Shown here: in pieces, positions 10,140 through 20,342 of the stretch
Position numbering within the stretch: position 1 is the first letter of the stretch
Layout: each line of letters begins with the position of its first letter
NCBI GenBank assembly: GCA_018398765.1
Contig: JAHBMJ010004490.1
Coordinates: 17,140-57,139, forward strand
Direction of reading: 5' to 3'
Source of the DNA: Chromera velia
Lineage: Eukaryota > Sar > Chromeraceae
Length of the DNA: 40,000 nt
Made by a program: the position numbers and the translations under genes
Notes under the pieces: model-generated
What the model saw: the letters and a program-made list of their open reading frames with translations, nothing else
What the model was told of the DNA's origin: nothing
The model's database searches: none

Positions 10140-10791
10140 CAGACCAGAAAGAGAAAACTGGAGACGGCAAAACTGAAGGAGAAAAAACGAAACGATCGAG
10201 TCCGTCGCAGAGCAGCAAGAATGGAATTGAGAAAAAGATACAGCTCTGGTCCAAGACCTACATGCTTTTCACTCGTCTTTGATTGACAGGCGCGTCGACA
10301 AGACACTTGCAGCGTCCCCGGTCTTCACGTGCAGTGCAAAAACGGTTAAAGAATGAGCGTGTATGCAGACCACCTTACCTTGGGAGACGTCTCTCAGGAG
10401 ACGGCCCGCCACCACCGCCACATTGTGGGACGGGGGGGGGGTCCTCTGCGGCGCGCCCCCTTTGCCACCACCACGAAGTTGGGGGACGCTACATATAGGC
10501 TGTCAGGGGCGATCTCGAATTCTCTCGATCTCCCTCGATCTGTCAACTCGTCTCTGTCTGTACCGTCTAAGACTGTACGTCTCCGTGTGTCGACGGGACG
10601 CGCCGTCTCTCTCTGTAACAGACTCTGTTAGACCTCGAGCCAATGGACCGCAACACAATAGCGCGGTGAACTCTTCGCACTGTTCGAGATCTCCTTCCGC
10701 AGTTCGCTTTTACTGTTGATCATCTCTTGAGCTAACCCTTGAGCCAAGCTCATCCAAGCTCCCGCTTTCCTGGGAAGAGACTCAAGTCAAC
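10140..10791. promoter_or_regulatory. shared divergent upstream region (candidate bidirectional promoter)
   Basis: The minus-strand zinc-finger gene and the plus-strand oxidoreductase start 652 bp apart, head to head, so their promoters and 5' UTRs must lie here. Visible features are a GC-rich stretch with a CCGCCACCACCGCCAC motif near 10405, a run of ten G near 10432, a TATA-like ACATATAGG near 10490 and repeated CTCGAT motifs near 10520-10540. No function is proven for any of them. The short open frames here look random. Confidence 0.4.
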
Positions 10792-11883
10792 ATGCCAGCT
10801 CCTCCGCGTCCTGTCCACGAACAGCAGGAGACTGCCCCTGCTACTGCGTCAGATTCTGACGGTACGAAGATGATGCGCAAATTCTTCCTCAAGACTCCGA
10901 ATCATGACATGAACAAAGTTGAGTTGGAAGTGAGGCGCGTGCCTCTTCCTCAGCCCAAGAAGGGCGAGGTTCTTATCCGGGTCTCTGCAGCTCCCGTGAA
11001 CCCCTCCGACTATCTTGCGTGGCTCACGACGGAGAAGGGGGATAAGCCAATCGGCATTGAGGGCAGTGGCGTCGTGGTGGCGTCTGGGGGGGGGATTGTG
11101 GCCAGGAGCCTTGTGGGCAAGACGGTGGGGTTTGTTGCGGAGGAGACGGGAAGTTACGCGGAGTATGTGACGGTGGATGCCTTGAGAGAGTGCTTCCCCC
11201 TCACGGCAGGGGTGCCTGTGGAGGACTGTGCATCCTTCTTTGTGAATCCGTTCACGGTGATTGCGATGCTCCACACCGTGCAGAAGGCCCAAAAGGCAAA
11301 GGTCTTCATTCATACGGGCGCGTCCTCGCACCTGGGCCAAATGATGGTGAAGCTCTGCAAAACCATGGACGTCACTGTGGTCAATGTGGTCAAGAGAGGG
11401 GACCAGGCGAAGATGTTGAAGGATTTGGGTGCAGAGGTGGTGGTGAGTGAGGACGACCCAGAGTGGACATCTCAGCTGAAGCAGGTGATTGAGAAGTTGG
11501 ACATTAAGGTGGCATTCGACGCTGTGGGGGGAAGGATGTCAGGTCTCCTGATGTCCATGTTGCCTGCTGAGAGTACCACCTACGTGTATGGGGGTCTTGC
11601 AAAGGACCCCTGCGTGAGTGACGTCCCTGCCTTGGACCTGATCTACAAGAAGAAGCTTTTGAAGGGGTTTCTGGTTGTCAACTGGTTGACTGACTGTGGA
11701 TTTTTGGTGACAGTCAGACGCGCACGGTATGCGTTGAGATTGGTGAACGAGGGTTTGAAGAAGGGAGGGTGGGCGGAGAGTCATTTTGTGGATTGCAAGC
11801 CCGAAGAGATGCAGGCGGAGTTCCTCAAGATGTGGAGTGAGAAGGGATTCACAGGGTCGAAACTGCGCATTCGGTTTGATTAG
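10792..11883 (+). CDS. zinc-independent quinone oxidoreductase / enoyl reductase-like MDR enzyme
   Basis: An intact single-exon gene of 363 residues ending in TAG. It belongs to the medium-chain dehydrogenase/reductase superfamily: an N-terminal GroES-like domain with VNPSDY (69-74) and GIEGSGVV (88-95), GSYAEY (120-125), then a Rossmann domain with a TGASSHLG nucleotide-binding loop (175-182), LGAEVV (212-217) and FDAVGG (242-247). The Cys/His zinc ligands of classical alcohol dehydrogenases are absent, as in the quinone oxidoreductase and trans-2-enoyl-CoA reductase branches, so NADPH-dependent reduction of an activated C=C or quinone is the likely reaction. The true substrate cannot be told. 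The first 26 residues are low-complexity, and Met27 or Met28 (about 10870) is an alternative start. The natural-looking C-terminus supports TAG as a working stop in this genome. Confidence 0.9.
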   Translation: MPAPPRPVHEQQETAPATASDSDGTKMMRKFFLKTPNHDMNKVELEVRRVPLPQPKKGEVLIRVSAAPVNPSDYLAWLTTEKGDKPIGIEGSGVVVASGGGIVARSLVGKTVGFVAEETGSYAEYVTVDALRECFPLTAGVPVEDCASFFVNPFTVIAMLHTVQKAQKAKVFIHTGASSHLGQMMVKLCKTMDVTVVNVVKRGDQAKMLKDLGAEVVVSEDDPEWTSQLKQVIEKLDIKVAFDAVGGRMSGLLMSMLPAESTTYVYGGLAKDPCVSDVPALDLIYKKKLLKGFLVVNWLTDCGFLVTVRRARYALRLVNEGLKKGGWAESHFVDCKPEEMQAEFLKMWSEKGFTGSKLRIRFD

Positions 11884-11900
11884 ATCTCTATGCATGCAGA

Positions 11901-11904
11901 ACAT

Positions 11905-11948
<44 letters not shown>

Positions 11949-11962
11949 GCAGGCAGACAGAC

Positions 11963-11998
<36 letters not shown>

Positions 11999-12039
11999 GG
12001 AGAGGGAGAGGGAGAGGGAGAGGGAGAGGGAGAGGGAGG

Positions 12040-12074
<35 letters not shown>

Positions 12075-12075
12075 G
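11901..12075. repeat. compound microsatellite (GACA)n-(GA)n-(GAGAGG)n-(GA)n
   Basis: Begins about 20 bp after the oxidoreductase stop codon. The blocks are ACAG units to about 11968, GA to about 11993, GGGAGA units to about 12047, then GA again. It probably lies in the 3' UTR or immediately downstream. Confidence 0.95.
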
Positions 12076-12464
12076 GAAAGTGTTACTTTGAAATCAGATT
12101 GCCACGTGCACACGAGAGAAGGGACTCAGCTGCTTGGACGTTTTATCGAACCAATCCTGCAGAATCGAATGGAGACCTGCTTGTGGGAAGCTACGAGGGG
12201 TAAAGTACAAAATGATTGACCTGTAGAAAGTGCACAGACAAATGAATGAGTTGCAATCAAGTGAGGACGGTCGTGTGTGTGAGAGTGTGTGTGAACGTGT
12301 GTGTGGTCAAGTAGGTGAATGAGACTGTGCGTGAACGTGTGCGTGAACTTCTGTGTGACTGCGCGGTTGTGCCTAGAGTTGTGATTGTACGCACTGCATC
12401 TGCTGTGCTGCCAGTAGATACGCACGCTCCCGCGAATGACTCGACAGAAAAAGAGAAAGGGGGG

Positions 12465-12506
<42 letters not shown>

Positions 12507-13357
12507 GAGAGAGGAAGAGAGAAAGCGCGTCATCACGGGAACCCAGGTCCCCTCACAGGGGATACAAGCAAGGCTGCTTGGTGTCCGTGTTGTACATCGA
12601 ATGCATCGAATTGCACCGTTTCGTGCAGAATTCAGCCTTTCGGAACACACGATGCTGCAACAGAAAGGCAGATCGGGGGGCGGGGGACGAAAGGCAGAAA
12701 AGGGGATGTTTTCAGCCTGCATGCATGCCTCGTAATTCTGTGAGCAAAACGTGCCTTGTTGTACTGCAGTCCTTGAGGAACGTCAGAGTTGAGGGGATTG
12801 TTCTAGCTTTCTCAGAAAGAGAGAGAGAGAGAGACAGAAAGAGAGAGAGAGAGAAACAGAGAGACAGACGCAGAGAGAGAGAAAGAGAGAGAGAGAGGAA
12901 GATGTCTTTCTTTCTTGGTTTCTTTTTTGCGGTCATTTTTGTGTCCCGACTCCCGATGGGGCTCTCACAGCGTGACCTTCTCAATAGGGATGCTAGCTTG
13001 TGTAGAGCCGTGACCGTCGGTGTGACGCCTACTTCGTCCGTTGGTGCGCGTAATGATGTGTTCTTTACTCACAGCTATTTCAGGTTTTCCATGTTTGTGC
13101 CTCAAGAATTCAGGCTCATACTTCAACAAACTGTAACAAATTTATGTGCGCTGCCAGTGGCTGTATAAGACACGGATAGCCACGGAATAGAACACAGAGT
13201 ACTAAACGGAGGCTTGGAATATATATTTTTTTGTAGAGAATAATAAATCTCAGAAACCATACATAAATTTGCCATAAAAGCTCAGTGGTACTACACCAAT
13301 CCTATAAGGTTACACAATCACTTTTTTCAAAATGTTTTGTTACAAATTGTTTTGTTA
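12076..13357. other. spacer with (GA)n blocks
   Basis: Contains GA microsatellites at about 12461-12525 and 12817-12900 and a GT-rich stretch near 12270-12350. Open frames on either strand consist mainly of the translated repeats (Arg-Glu or Leu-Ser runs). From about 13200 the sequence becomes AT-rich. No gene is supported. Confidence 0.6.
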
Positions 13358-13443
13358 CCCCGCAGGTAGCTAAGATTTTACAGGATTTTAACCCAGGATT
13401 TTAGTGAATTTTACAGAATTTTGGCCAGGATTTTAGCGGATTT

Positions 13444-14118
13444 CATAATGTTCTCTCAGGTTGTCTGACCTTTCTTTCATCCTATCGGCGTCCATCCATG
13501 CATTTTTAGTGCTTGGTGCGCCGTGTTGACTGCCTAGGTTGACTACGTTTTGTGTCCGGTGCCGACTGCGCCCCAATTTTTCTCGTTCGGTTTGGCGGCT
13601 CCTTTTTTTCTTCCCGCGCATGCATTTGCTGCGATCAGTACTGTGTTTCGTATGGCCCAACCGGATCTATGCCGCAGTGCATGTGCACGTGAATTAATTT
13701 TGGCGTCAAGTGTTGCTTCACGTATCTAAGTGTTGCTTAGGTTTGCCCTCTTTACTCTTGACGTATCTTTCCCTCTTTTCAGACCAAAGTCGACCATCCA
13801 TGGCACACAGACATTTCAATCTAGCCCCATGTAAGAGCACTTTCCGGGCCGGGGGTCTTGTTATTCCGTCATGCATAGTGCAACACGCAAGTCATTCGAT
13901 CGCTCAATCAAACGTGTTGCTCGTGTTCTCCTCATGTTGATCTCGATTCAAGAGCACCACCTAGCTCTTGTCATTCAGTTATATTCAGTTTCTATTCCTT
14001 CCTTAAGACTTCGGACTTCTGTCTTCTTCTAGTCTCTATCGATTCTTGATCTTCAGTCGCTCACTAGCTAGCTTCCTAGTCTCTGGTAGCATCTGTTGCC
14101 TAGCTACTGAACTTCTTG
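13444..14118 (+). repeat. copia 5' LTR
   Basis: 675 bp, matching 19681-20342 along its length. Boundaries are set by the target duplication and by the primer-binding site starting at 14119. It starts CATAAT and ends CTTCTTG, without the usual TG...CA termini. In the first ~230 bp about a dozen of the substitutions from the 3' LTR are transitions and one is a transversion. Confidence 0.9.
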
Positions 14119-14130
14119 TGGTGCCGGCTT
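14119..14130 (+). other. copia primer-binding site
   Basis: TGGTGCCGGCTT follows the 5' LTR with no gap. TGG is complementary to the CCA end of a tRNA, as expected for minus-strand priming. The priming tRNA cannot be named from this stretch alone. Confidence 0.7.
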
Positions 14131-14182
14131 TCTTCTCCCGGGTTCGAACGGTAATCCTTCTCTTTGGCCACACGTCTACCCG

Positions 14183-15705
14183 ATGCACACTCAAGGTACG
14201 CACACCCCTGTAGTGTCTCGCCCTCGTGCCAACTCGGCAGGGGCTTTTTTACTCAGCTCCGGCTTTGCTTCCACACCTGCTCTCGCTGTTGCCTCTGCAG
14301 CTGCTGCAGATGTCACTCACCAGGACGGTGGCCAGTCGCCTGCCCCTTCTTTTGGATATCACACGGCTCAGGAGACTCTTCCACCTCCTGCATAACCTCT
14401 TCAAGACCCTCTTCTCACCTCCTCTTGGTGGTCCAGGCCCCCAGGTTGTCCCCATCCACACTGTGCACGGACCGCCATCTCCGTTTGGCTGACCAGGACC
14501 TCAGGGTGTTCCCCCCAACTATGCCACCCTGGTACCGGGAGCGATGCCCCCTCCTGCCAGGCCTTCTGTGGTTATGCCTCGACGCAGCGGCCTGGCCAAG
14601 CAGGCGATTGCCGAGGTCCCCGTCTTCACCGGCGAGACTGGCATGGATATCAAAAAATGGAAACAAGACGTCTTTACAGCTTCTCAGGAGGTGCAAGCAA
14701 TTGACGGTCCGGACACCTTCGGCCCTGTTGACTTGGCCATCCTCATCTAGAATAAGATGACAGTGGAGGTCCGTGACATCCTGAGGGTAAAGCCGTTGTG
14801 GGTAACAGACTTGAAAAACCCTCACTGCCAGTGGCTTTTCACGGAGCTTAAGTCCCTCTATATCGGTCTGTACGAGTAACGTGTACGTCTCTGCTGGTAG
14901 GATGTGAAGAACCTCCATCCGACTGCTAAAGACACGGTTATCTCTTTTTTCGGTCGTGCTGTCCAAACGCTTGGCGCCCTTCAGCGTCTTGTCCCTGCAC
15001 TCGCCTTCAGTATCCCTGCTTTCTTCCCTCTCGAGTCTAGCCCTCGAGCACTCCATCTTGCTGGAAACACTGCCCGCAGAGAGGTCAGTGAAGCGTTTTG
15101 TCCTCACCAACAACATGGACTTCACCCCCACCGGCCTCTTCAACTGCTTGCGGAAGCACGAGCAGACGGTGTTCTCTCAGGCCCCATCTGCATCCATTTG
15201 GTTCTCTTCACTCCCGACCGTCCCCGCCTCCCAGCCCTCCAAGTCCTCTTCTACTCCGGTGTCATCGAAAGGCAAGGGCAAAAAGAAGGATGACGACAAG
15301 GCGAAGCCAAAGGACAAGCTCTGTGTCTTTTGTGGAGTCGTCCACGAGTAGAGGAAGTACACCAAGTATATCAACTGTGGAGGGTCTCCTCATGATCGCT
15401 CCTCCTGTCCTGCTGCCTCAACTACGTATGCGTATGGCAAGACAGGCCACTTCCCTGCGATGTGCCTTAAGAAGTTGAAGGCTGTACAGCATGCTGCCAA
15501 CGTCCGATATACCACTGTGTCTCTCGCGACCCCTGCCGTATCCTCTGGTCAGATGATCGACGACCCTCACTTCGGCAAAGACGATGGTGCCACGGTCGAT
15601 GCCGTCAGTGAACTATACCTCTGGTCTGAAGCCGTGCAGTCCAAGATCAAGTATAGCGAGACCATCTTAAACCCTCCCATTGCTGTGAAGACCGCTCATG
15701 CATGA
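14183..15705 (+). pseudogene. copia gag remnant with zinc-knuckle region
   Basis: The likely start is ATG at 14183. The readable parts change frame around 14400-14490 and again near 15030. The middle part (14544-15030) resembles a gag capsid region, with FTGETGMDIKKWKQDV near its start. A Lys-rich stretch (GKGKKKDDDKAK) precedes a cysteine-rich segment, CVFC followed by YGKTGHFPAMC near 15430-15460, a degenerate CCHC knuckle in which Tyr replaces a Cys. In-frame stops: TAG 14748, TAA 14877, TAG 14898, TAG 15349; each sits where Gln would be unremarkable. A TGA at 14490 and one at 15703 lie at places where the frame is uncertain. Confidence 0.7.
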
Positions 15706-16340
15706 GTCTTCTGACGAGGGCGAAGCGATTGTGTACGCCTCCCGTATGATCACCGTCGAGAACATCATCTTCGTCTCCCGCCTCGAGACCATCTCCTTCC
15801 TGGTTCTTTCTCAGTCGAGCGTGCCGTTCTTGTTCTCCAAGTTCCTTGCTTAGCGTCTTGACTAGCTTAGCTTAGCGTCTTGAGGCTTCAATAAACTACG
15901 CCACCAACCTCATGACTCTTCCTTCAAGCGACGGTACTAGCGAGATCCACCTCCCCTAGACTGACCTCGGACGCTACTACGGCCTTCCTCTAGAACAGCT
16001 CGAGATCTACAGTGATACTACGGAGACGGAGTCCCTCTCTAACCTCGTCGAGAGCGACTTCGACACTGACATGTCCGATGACGACGCCGATCGTCGTCTG
16101 TGGCGTGACCCCCCGACCGTCTTCATGTCTCGGACTAACGGTCTGCCCCCCCCCCCCCCCACCAGGTGACGGCATCGAGGGAGAGAATGTATAGTCCGCT
16201 GCCCCTGCCCCTCCCCCTTCTGCTTCTTTTGATTTCTGTGAAGAAGAAGCTGAAATAATTGATGCGGCTGCTGCTAAGATGTCTACCACTTCCTCTCTTT
16301 TTCAGTACGAGTAGAAATTGACTTTCAAGCAAACGAAGCG
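15706..16340 (+). pseudogene. copia protease/linker region, poorly preserved
   Basis: Corresponds by position to the protease and N-terminal part of integrase. Frames shift near 15705. A segment around 15894-16190 reads well apart from a TAG at 15957-15959 and ends in a C-run (about 16145-16160). No DTG/DSG protease active site could be identified with confidence. Confidence 0.4.
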
Positions 16341-17322
16341 TTGTATCACTTTAAATTTACTCCTGCCGAGCTTTATCGTCTTGTAAATTTGATGCACTAT
16401 GACTGTGGGTATGGAGGTTTGAGAGAAATGATGGCTCAGCTGCTGCATTACTTTTCTGTCCATTTTCCTCTCTGTCGGTTGCGTTCGTTCATGGCGGTGG
16501 TTTTTTCTGCCTGTCTTGTGTGCCCCCAGGTGAAAGGCCCTGTAGGATTCTCAATCCCTGATGTTCCTTTCACTCGTGGCGAGCACGTGGGGGCATGTCT
16601 TTATCTGGACAGTCAGTTTTTAGGCTCCTCGGACTCTGGGCACACTCACCAACTTTCGGTTGTGGAGAACTGCCACAACTTCGGCTTGACCTGTCGCTAC
16701 CACGGCCACCCCAAGTCCCATAAGGTCGTGAGCTTCCTCGAAACTGTCTGGGTGCCTCGTTTTGGCATTCTTCAAGAGATTTGGTGTGACCAAGGCTCTG
16801 AGTTTGCAAGTGCTCCCCTCATGCATTGAGTTCTGTGAGAAACACGGCATCCGTCTCACTTTCTCTCCTTCTGGCTACAAAGACGGCAACAGCATCATCA
16901 AGAGATGGCATCGAGACGTCCTGGCGTCTGTCCGCTTCATTTTGCTTGAGCGAGGTCTCTCCCTCTTTCAGTGGCCCACTGTTGTCGATTAAGCTGTCAG
17001 ATGTCTTAACAACTGCATGTCTGTACGAGGCGCTTTAAGTCGTTATGATGAAGCTTCCCTCCCTCCTGCGCTTCCCTGCCTTCGGCAGTTCTTGTCAGCC
17101 GACCGCCCTCCTCCTCCTTCCTCTCTCTATACCTATTCGGTCGGAGAGACTATGATGTACAACGTCGGTGCCTCTGGCAGCGGAAGCCGCTCTGGACAGG
17201 AGCATAAGTATGGCCCCGTTTGGTATCCTTACCGTGTTATCCGAGCTGAGAACGCCCACTTCTACGAAATTAAAGCCACTGACCCCTCTTTCATCCCCCA
17301 GAACACCACCGCTAGCCCCTAG
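16341..17322 (+). pseudogene. copia integrase remnant
   Basis: An N-terminal region with spaced His and Cys residues (degenerate HHCC) is followed by a catalytic core with LYLDSQFLG (first Asp), WCDQGSEF (second Asp, near 16790) and SGYKDGNSIIKRWHRD (near 16872-16915). In the last the expected catalytic Glu position reads Asp or is altered. There is a frame change near 16800. A C-terminal domain with VGETMMYN and WYPYRVIRAEN follows. TAA 16990 and TAG 17320 interrupt an otherwise continuous frame. Confidence 0.8.
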
Positions 17323-19628
17323 GCTAGCCCCCATCAGCTTCGTCCAGCTGCGGTACCTCCCTCTGTGGAGATGACTTCTACTACCACGCCTTCACCTACT
17401 CTTTCCAGCTCTTTTGTGGCTGGTGTCATCGATTCCAGTGCATCGGTGCCTGTCCTCTCGTTTTTTTCATCTTGTTCGGGTGCCGAGAACCCTTCCTCTC
17501 CTTCTCCTTCCCCTTTGTCTGTGCCGTCTGGTCCTTTAGAGCCCGGCATGATGATTGTTGGTCGGTCTCCCGAAGCCGGCCTTCTATGGATGGGAGAAAT
17601 TCGCCGTGTTCTTCCAGGCCCTCGTAATTCGGACACCATCAAGTATGAGGTGCACGCCTGGGGGACATGTGTTGTCCCATCGGCAGTGGGCTCCAGGTTA
17701 CTACAGCTCTGGCAGTGCTTACGTCACCTACGACACTCGAGCGAAGAAGAGAGAGGCGGAGTTGGTGGAGCTCTTGCACGACAAGGTGGTCGATTCTGGT
17801 TTTGAGATGGATTCTTGTAGAGGTGGTCAGGATTTCCATCTCCCTTCTTCCGTTTGTTCTGCTCTCTCTTCTGGTGTGCAAGGTTATTCGTTTGGCAGTA
17901 CCCTGGTGTGTTTAAGCGTGACCTTGCCATTGCGTCTACCGTAGCTTTCCTCTCTTCTGTTGAGATGTCCGTTCATGCAGCCACCACTCACCAGCCAGTC
18001 AGCCTGAAACATCTTTCTAGTTCCGAGAAAGAGCTCGTATGTTTTGCTGACCACAAAGAGGATGAAGGCTGGCTGACTCGCGAAGTATATTAGAGATGCA
18101 TCATTTTGGAAGTGCCTGCCGATGTCCCTCGTATGTCTCTCATGTGTGTACGCACGTCTAAGCTGAAGGATGATGGCTCTCGTGGCTTCAAGACCCGCAC
18201 CGTCATTCTTGGTAACAGGGTTTCGAGAGACGGCTTCGTTGTCACCACTCACCTCTGCCCTCCAGCTTGCCCTGGACACTTGCAAGCGTCGTGGAGTGCC
18301 TTTGTCACTTCAGAAAGCGGACATCATACAGGCATATTTTGAAGCCCCGCTTCCAGCAGATCGTCTCCTGCTGGCTGCCATCCCCCCCTCCGATCACTCC
18401 GACCATGGGCAGTACTTGTGGGTCCTCCAAAAGGCTGTTTACGGCCTTCCCGATGCCGGTCAGGTCTTTGAGGATTTTTTCATCTCCAAGCTAACGGAGC
18501 TTAGATGGACTACTGGTCTCTTTCCCGGTGTTTGGTTCCTTTGTAACAAGGACGGCAAGCTCCGTGGTATCGTTGCAACCTACGTTGATGATCTCCTCAT
18601 TCTAGGTATCGGAGAGGATGCCGCTTCCCTCGTCGACCCGCTAAAGGACTTTATCACCTATGGCGATTACACTAAGCTCACTAAGGGGCGATTCGTTGGC
18701 GTCCAGTTTGAAGTCACAACCGACAGGGTATTCACACATCAGATCGACTATATCTCCTCGCTTTTTCTCCCCCCTGAGCATATCGGTTCCTCCTTCAAGC
18801 CCGCCAACAAGCCTCTGCCAGTCGGATCCACGCATAAGGATGACGTGTCCCCCCCGCTTGATAGCAGGGGGGCCTCTCTTTTTCGTACTCTGCTTGGTTA
18901 AGTTGGGTACATCACCAATTGTACTCAACCAGACGTGGCCTTGGCATACTCCTACCTCTCCAGATTCATGATGGCCCCCACCAAGCACGCATTCCAACTC
19001 CTTCTCCAAACTCTCAGGTACCTACGTATCAACCCCTCCCTCGGCATCCATATCCGTGCTTCTGATTCCCCTAACGAGCTCACAGGCGTTGTGCATGGAG
19101 ATGCTCTTTGGCAATGCTGCGTCCCTCCACTCCCAGTCGGTTTGGATTCTATTCATCAACGGCTTCCCTCTGATGCACAAGAGCCGCCGACAACCGCGTG
19201 TGGCTCGTTCCACAACTTGTGCAGAGTTTCTAGCTTTGGAAGATGCTTTGGACACCGCCATCTACTTCGCTCCGTGCATGCAGCCGTTCTATAAGTCCAT
19301 CCGTATTGGCATTGGCTGTGATACCACGAACTTTCTCTCTCTTCTGCTCTTTGGCGCTCTGTCTTCTGCGGAAAGAGCGCTCCTCCCTCTCGTAAAGGAG
19401 TTGAAGGACCGCGCGTGTGTTATTCCTGTTCTTGCCACCACTGACCTTGCCGATGACCATCGCGTTGGTGTTTTTAAGGTTCCTACTGAGATAAACATCT
19501 CTGACGTTCTCACGAAGGCCCTAGACCTCGGACCTCTGACTCGTCGCATGTGCAAGTCCCCTGCAGCATTTCTTGTCTTTGGTGTTGAGATTGTTTCTTC
19601 TCTCCCTCCTCTTATTTTTCATGAGTGA
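17323..19628 (+). pseudogene. copia reverse transcriptase-RNase H remnant
   Basis: After a Ser/Pro-rich linker the RT begins near 18000. Recognisable copia blocks are EVPADVPRM, LQKADIIQAYFEAPL (motif A region), VLQKAVYGLPDAGQVF and the catalytic YVDDLLIL (about 18581-18604), then NCTQPDVALAYSYLSRF. The RNase H part has STTCAEFLALEDA and ends with INISDVLTKALDLG, the usual end of copia pol. Frame changes occur near 17655, 17870, 18235 and 19110. TAG 18091 and TAA 18899 are in frame. The pol frame finally closes with TGA at 19626-19628, about 40 bp before the purine tract. Confidence 0.88.
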
Positions 19629-19665
19629 ATGATTTCTCTCTTTTTGCTCCCTCCACTACCGCTGC

Positions 19666-19677
19666 AAGAAGAGAAAG
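19666..19677 (+). other. copia polypurine tract
   Basis: AAGAAGAGAAAG, 3 bases before the 3' LTR, the expected position of the plus-strand primer. Confidence 0.75.
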
Positions 19678-19680
19678 CCC

Positions 19681-20342
19681 CATAATATTCTCTCAGGTTA
19701 TCTGACCTTTCTTTCATCCTATCGGCGTTCATCCATACATTTTTAGTGCTTGGTGCGCCGTGTTGACTGCCTAGGTTGACTGCGTTTTGTGTCCGGTGCC
19801 GACTGCACGCCAATTTTTCTCGTTCGGTTTGGCGGCTCCTTTTCTTCTTCCCACACATGCATTTGCTGCAATCAGTACTGTGTTTCGTGTGGCCCAACCG
19901 GATCCATGCGTGCGCACGTGAATTAATTTTGGCATCAAGTGTTGCTTCATGTATCCAAGTGTTGCTTGGGTTTGCCTTCTTTACTCTTGACGTGTCTTTC
20001 TCTCTTTTCAGACCAAAGTCGACCATCCATGGCATACAGACATTTCAATCTAACCCCATGCAAGAGCACTTTCCGGGCCGGGGGTCTTGTCATTCCATCA
20101 TGCATAGCGCAACACGCAAGTCATTCGATCGCTCAATCAAACGTGTTGCTCATGTTCTCCTCATATTGATCTCGATTCAAGAGCACCACCTAGCTCTTGT
20201 CATTCAGTTTCTATTCTTTCTTTGAGACTTCAGACTTCTGTGACATTTTCTTCTAGTCTCTATCGATTCTTGATCTTCAGTCGTTCATCAGCTAGCTTCG
20301 TAGTCTCTGGTAGCATCTGTTGCCTAGCTACTGAACTTCTTG
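19681..20342 (+). repeat. copia 3' LTR
   Basis: 662 bp copy of the 5' LTR with about 5% substitution in the part compared and a small length difference near 19905. It ends CTTCTTG next to the second GATTT. Confidence 0.9.

Larger units (their letters stand above)
13444..20342 (+). mobile_element. Ty1/copia LTR retrotransposon, complete but decayed
   Basis: It has LTRs at both ends, a 5-bp target duplication GATTT (13439-13443 and 20343-20347), a primer-binding site directly after the left LTR, a purine tract directly before the right LTR, and the internal order gag, integrase, reverse transcriptase, RNase H, which defines Ty1/copia (integrase before RT). The coding region is interrupted by about eight frame changes and nine clear in-frame TAA/TAG codons, so as read with the standard code it is not functional. 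Confidence 0.92.

Noticed and set aside
12126-12722. 198-codon minus-strand frame
   Set aside because: Contains a Ser-Leu microsatellite stretch and a GT-repeat translation (Thr-His); the rest shows no motif.
14136-14155. GGGTTCGAACGG resembling a tRNA T-arm just after the primer-binding site
   Set aside because: No 5-bp T stem, acceptor stem, or anticodon arm could be folded around it; spacing to the TGG end is too long for a normal tRNA complement.
14415-15143. 242-codon minus-strand frame inside the retrotransposon
   Set aside because: Antisense to gag; no domain, and the plus strand has gag features.
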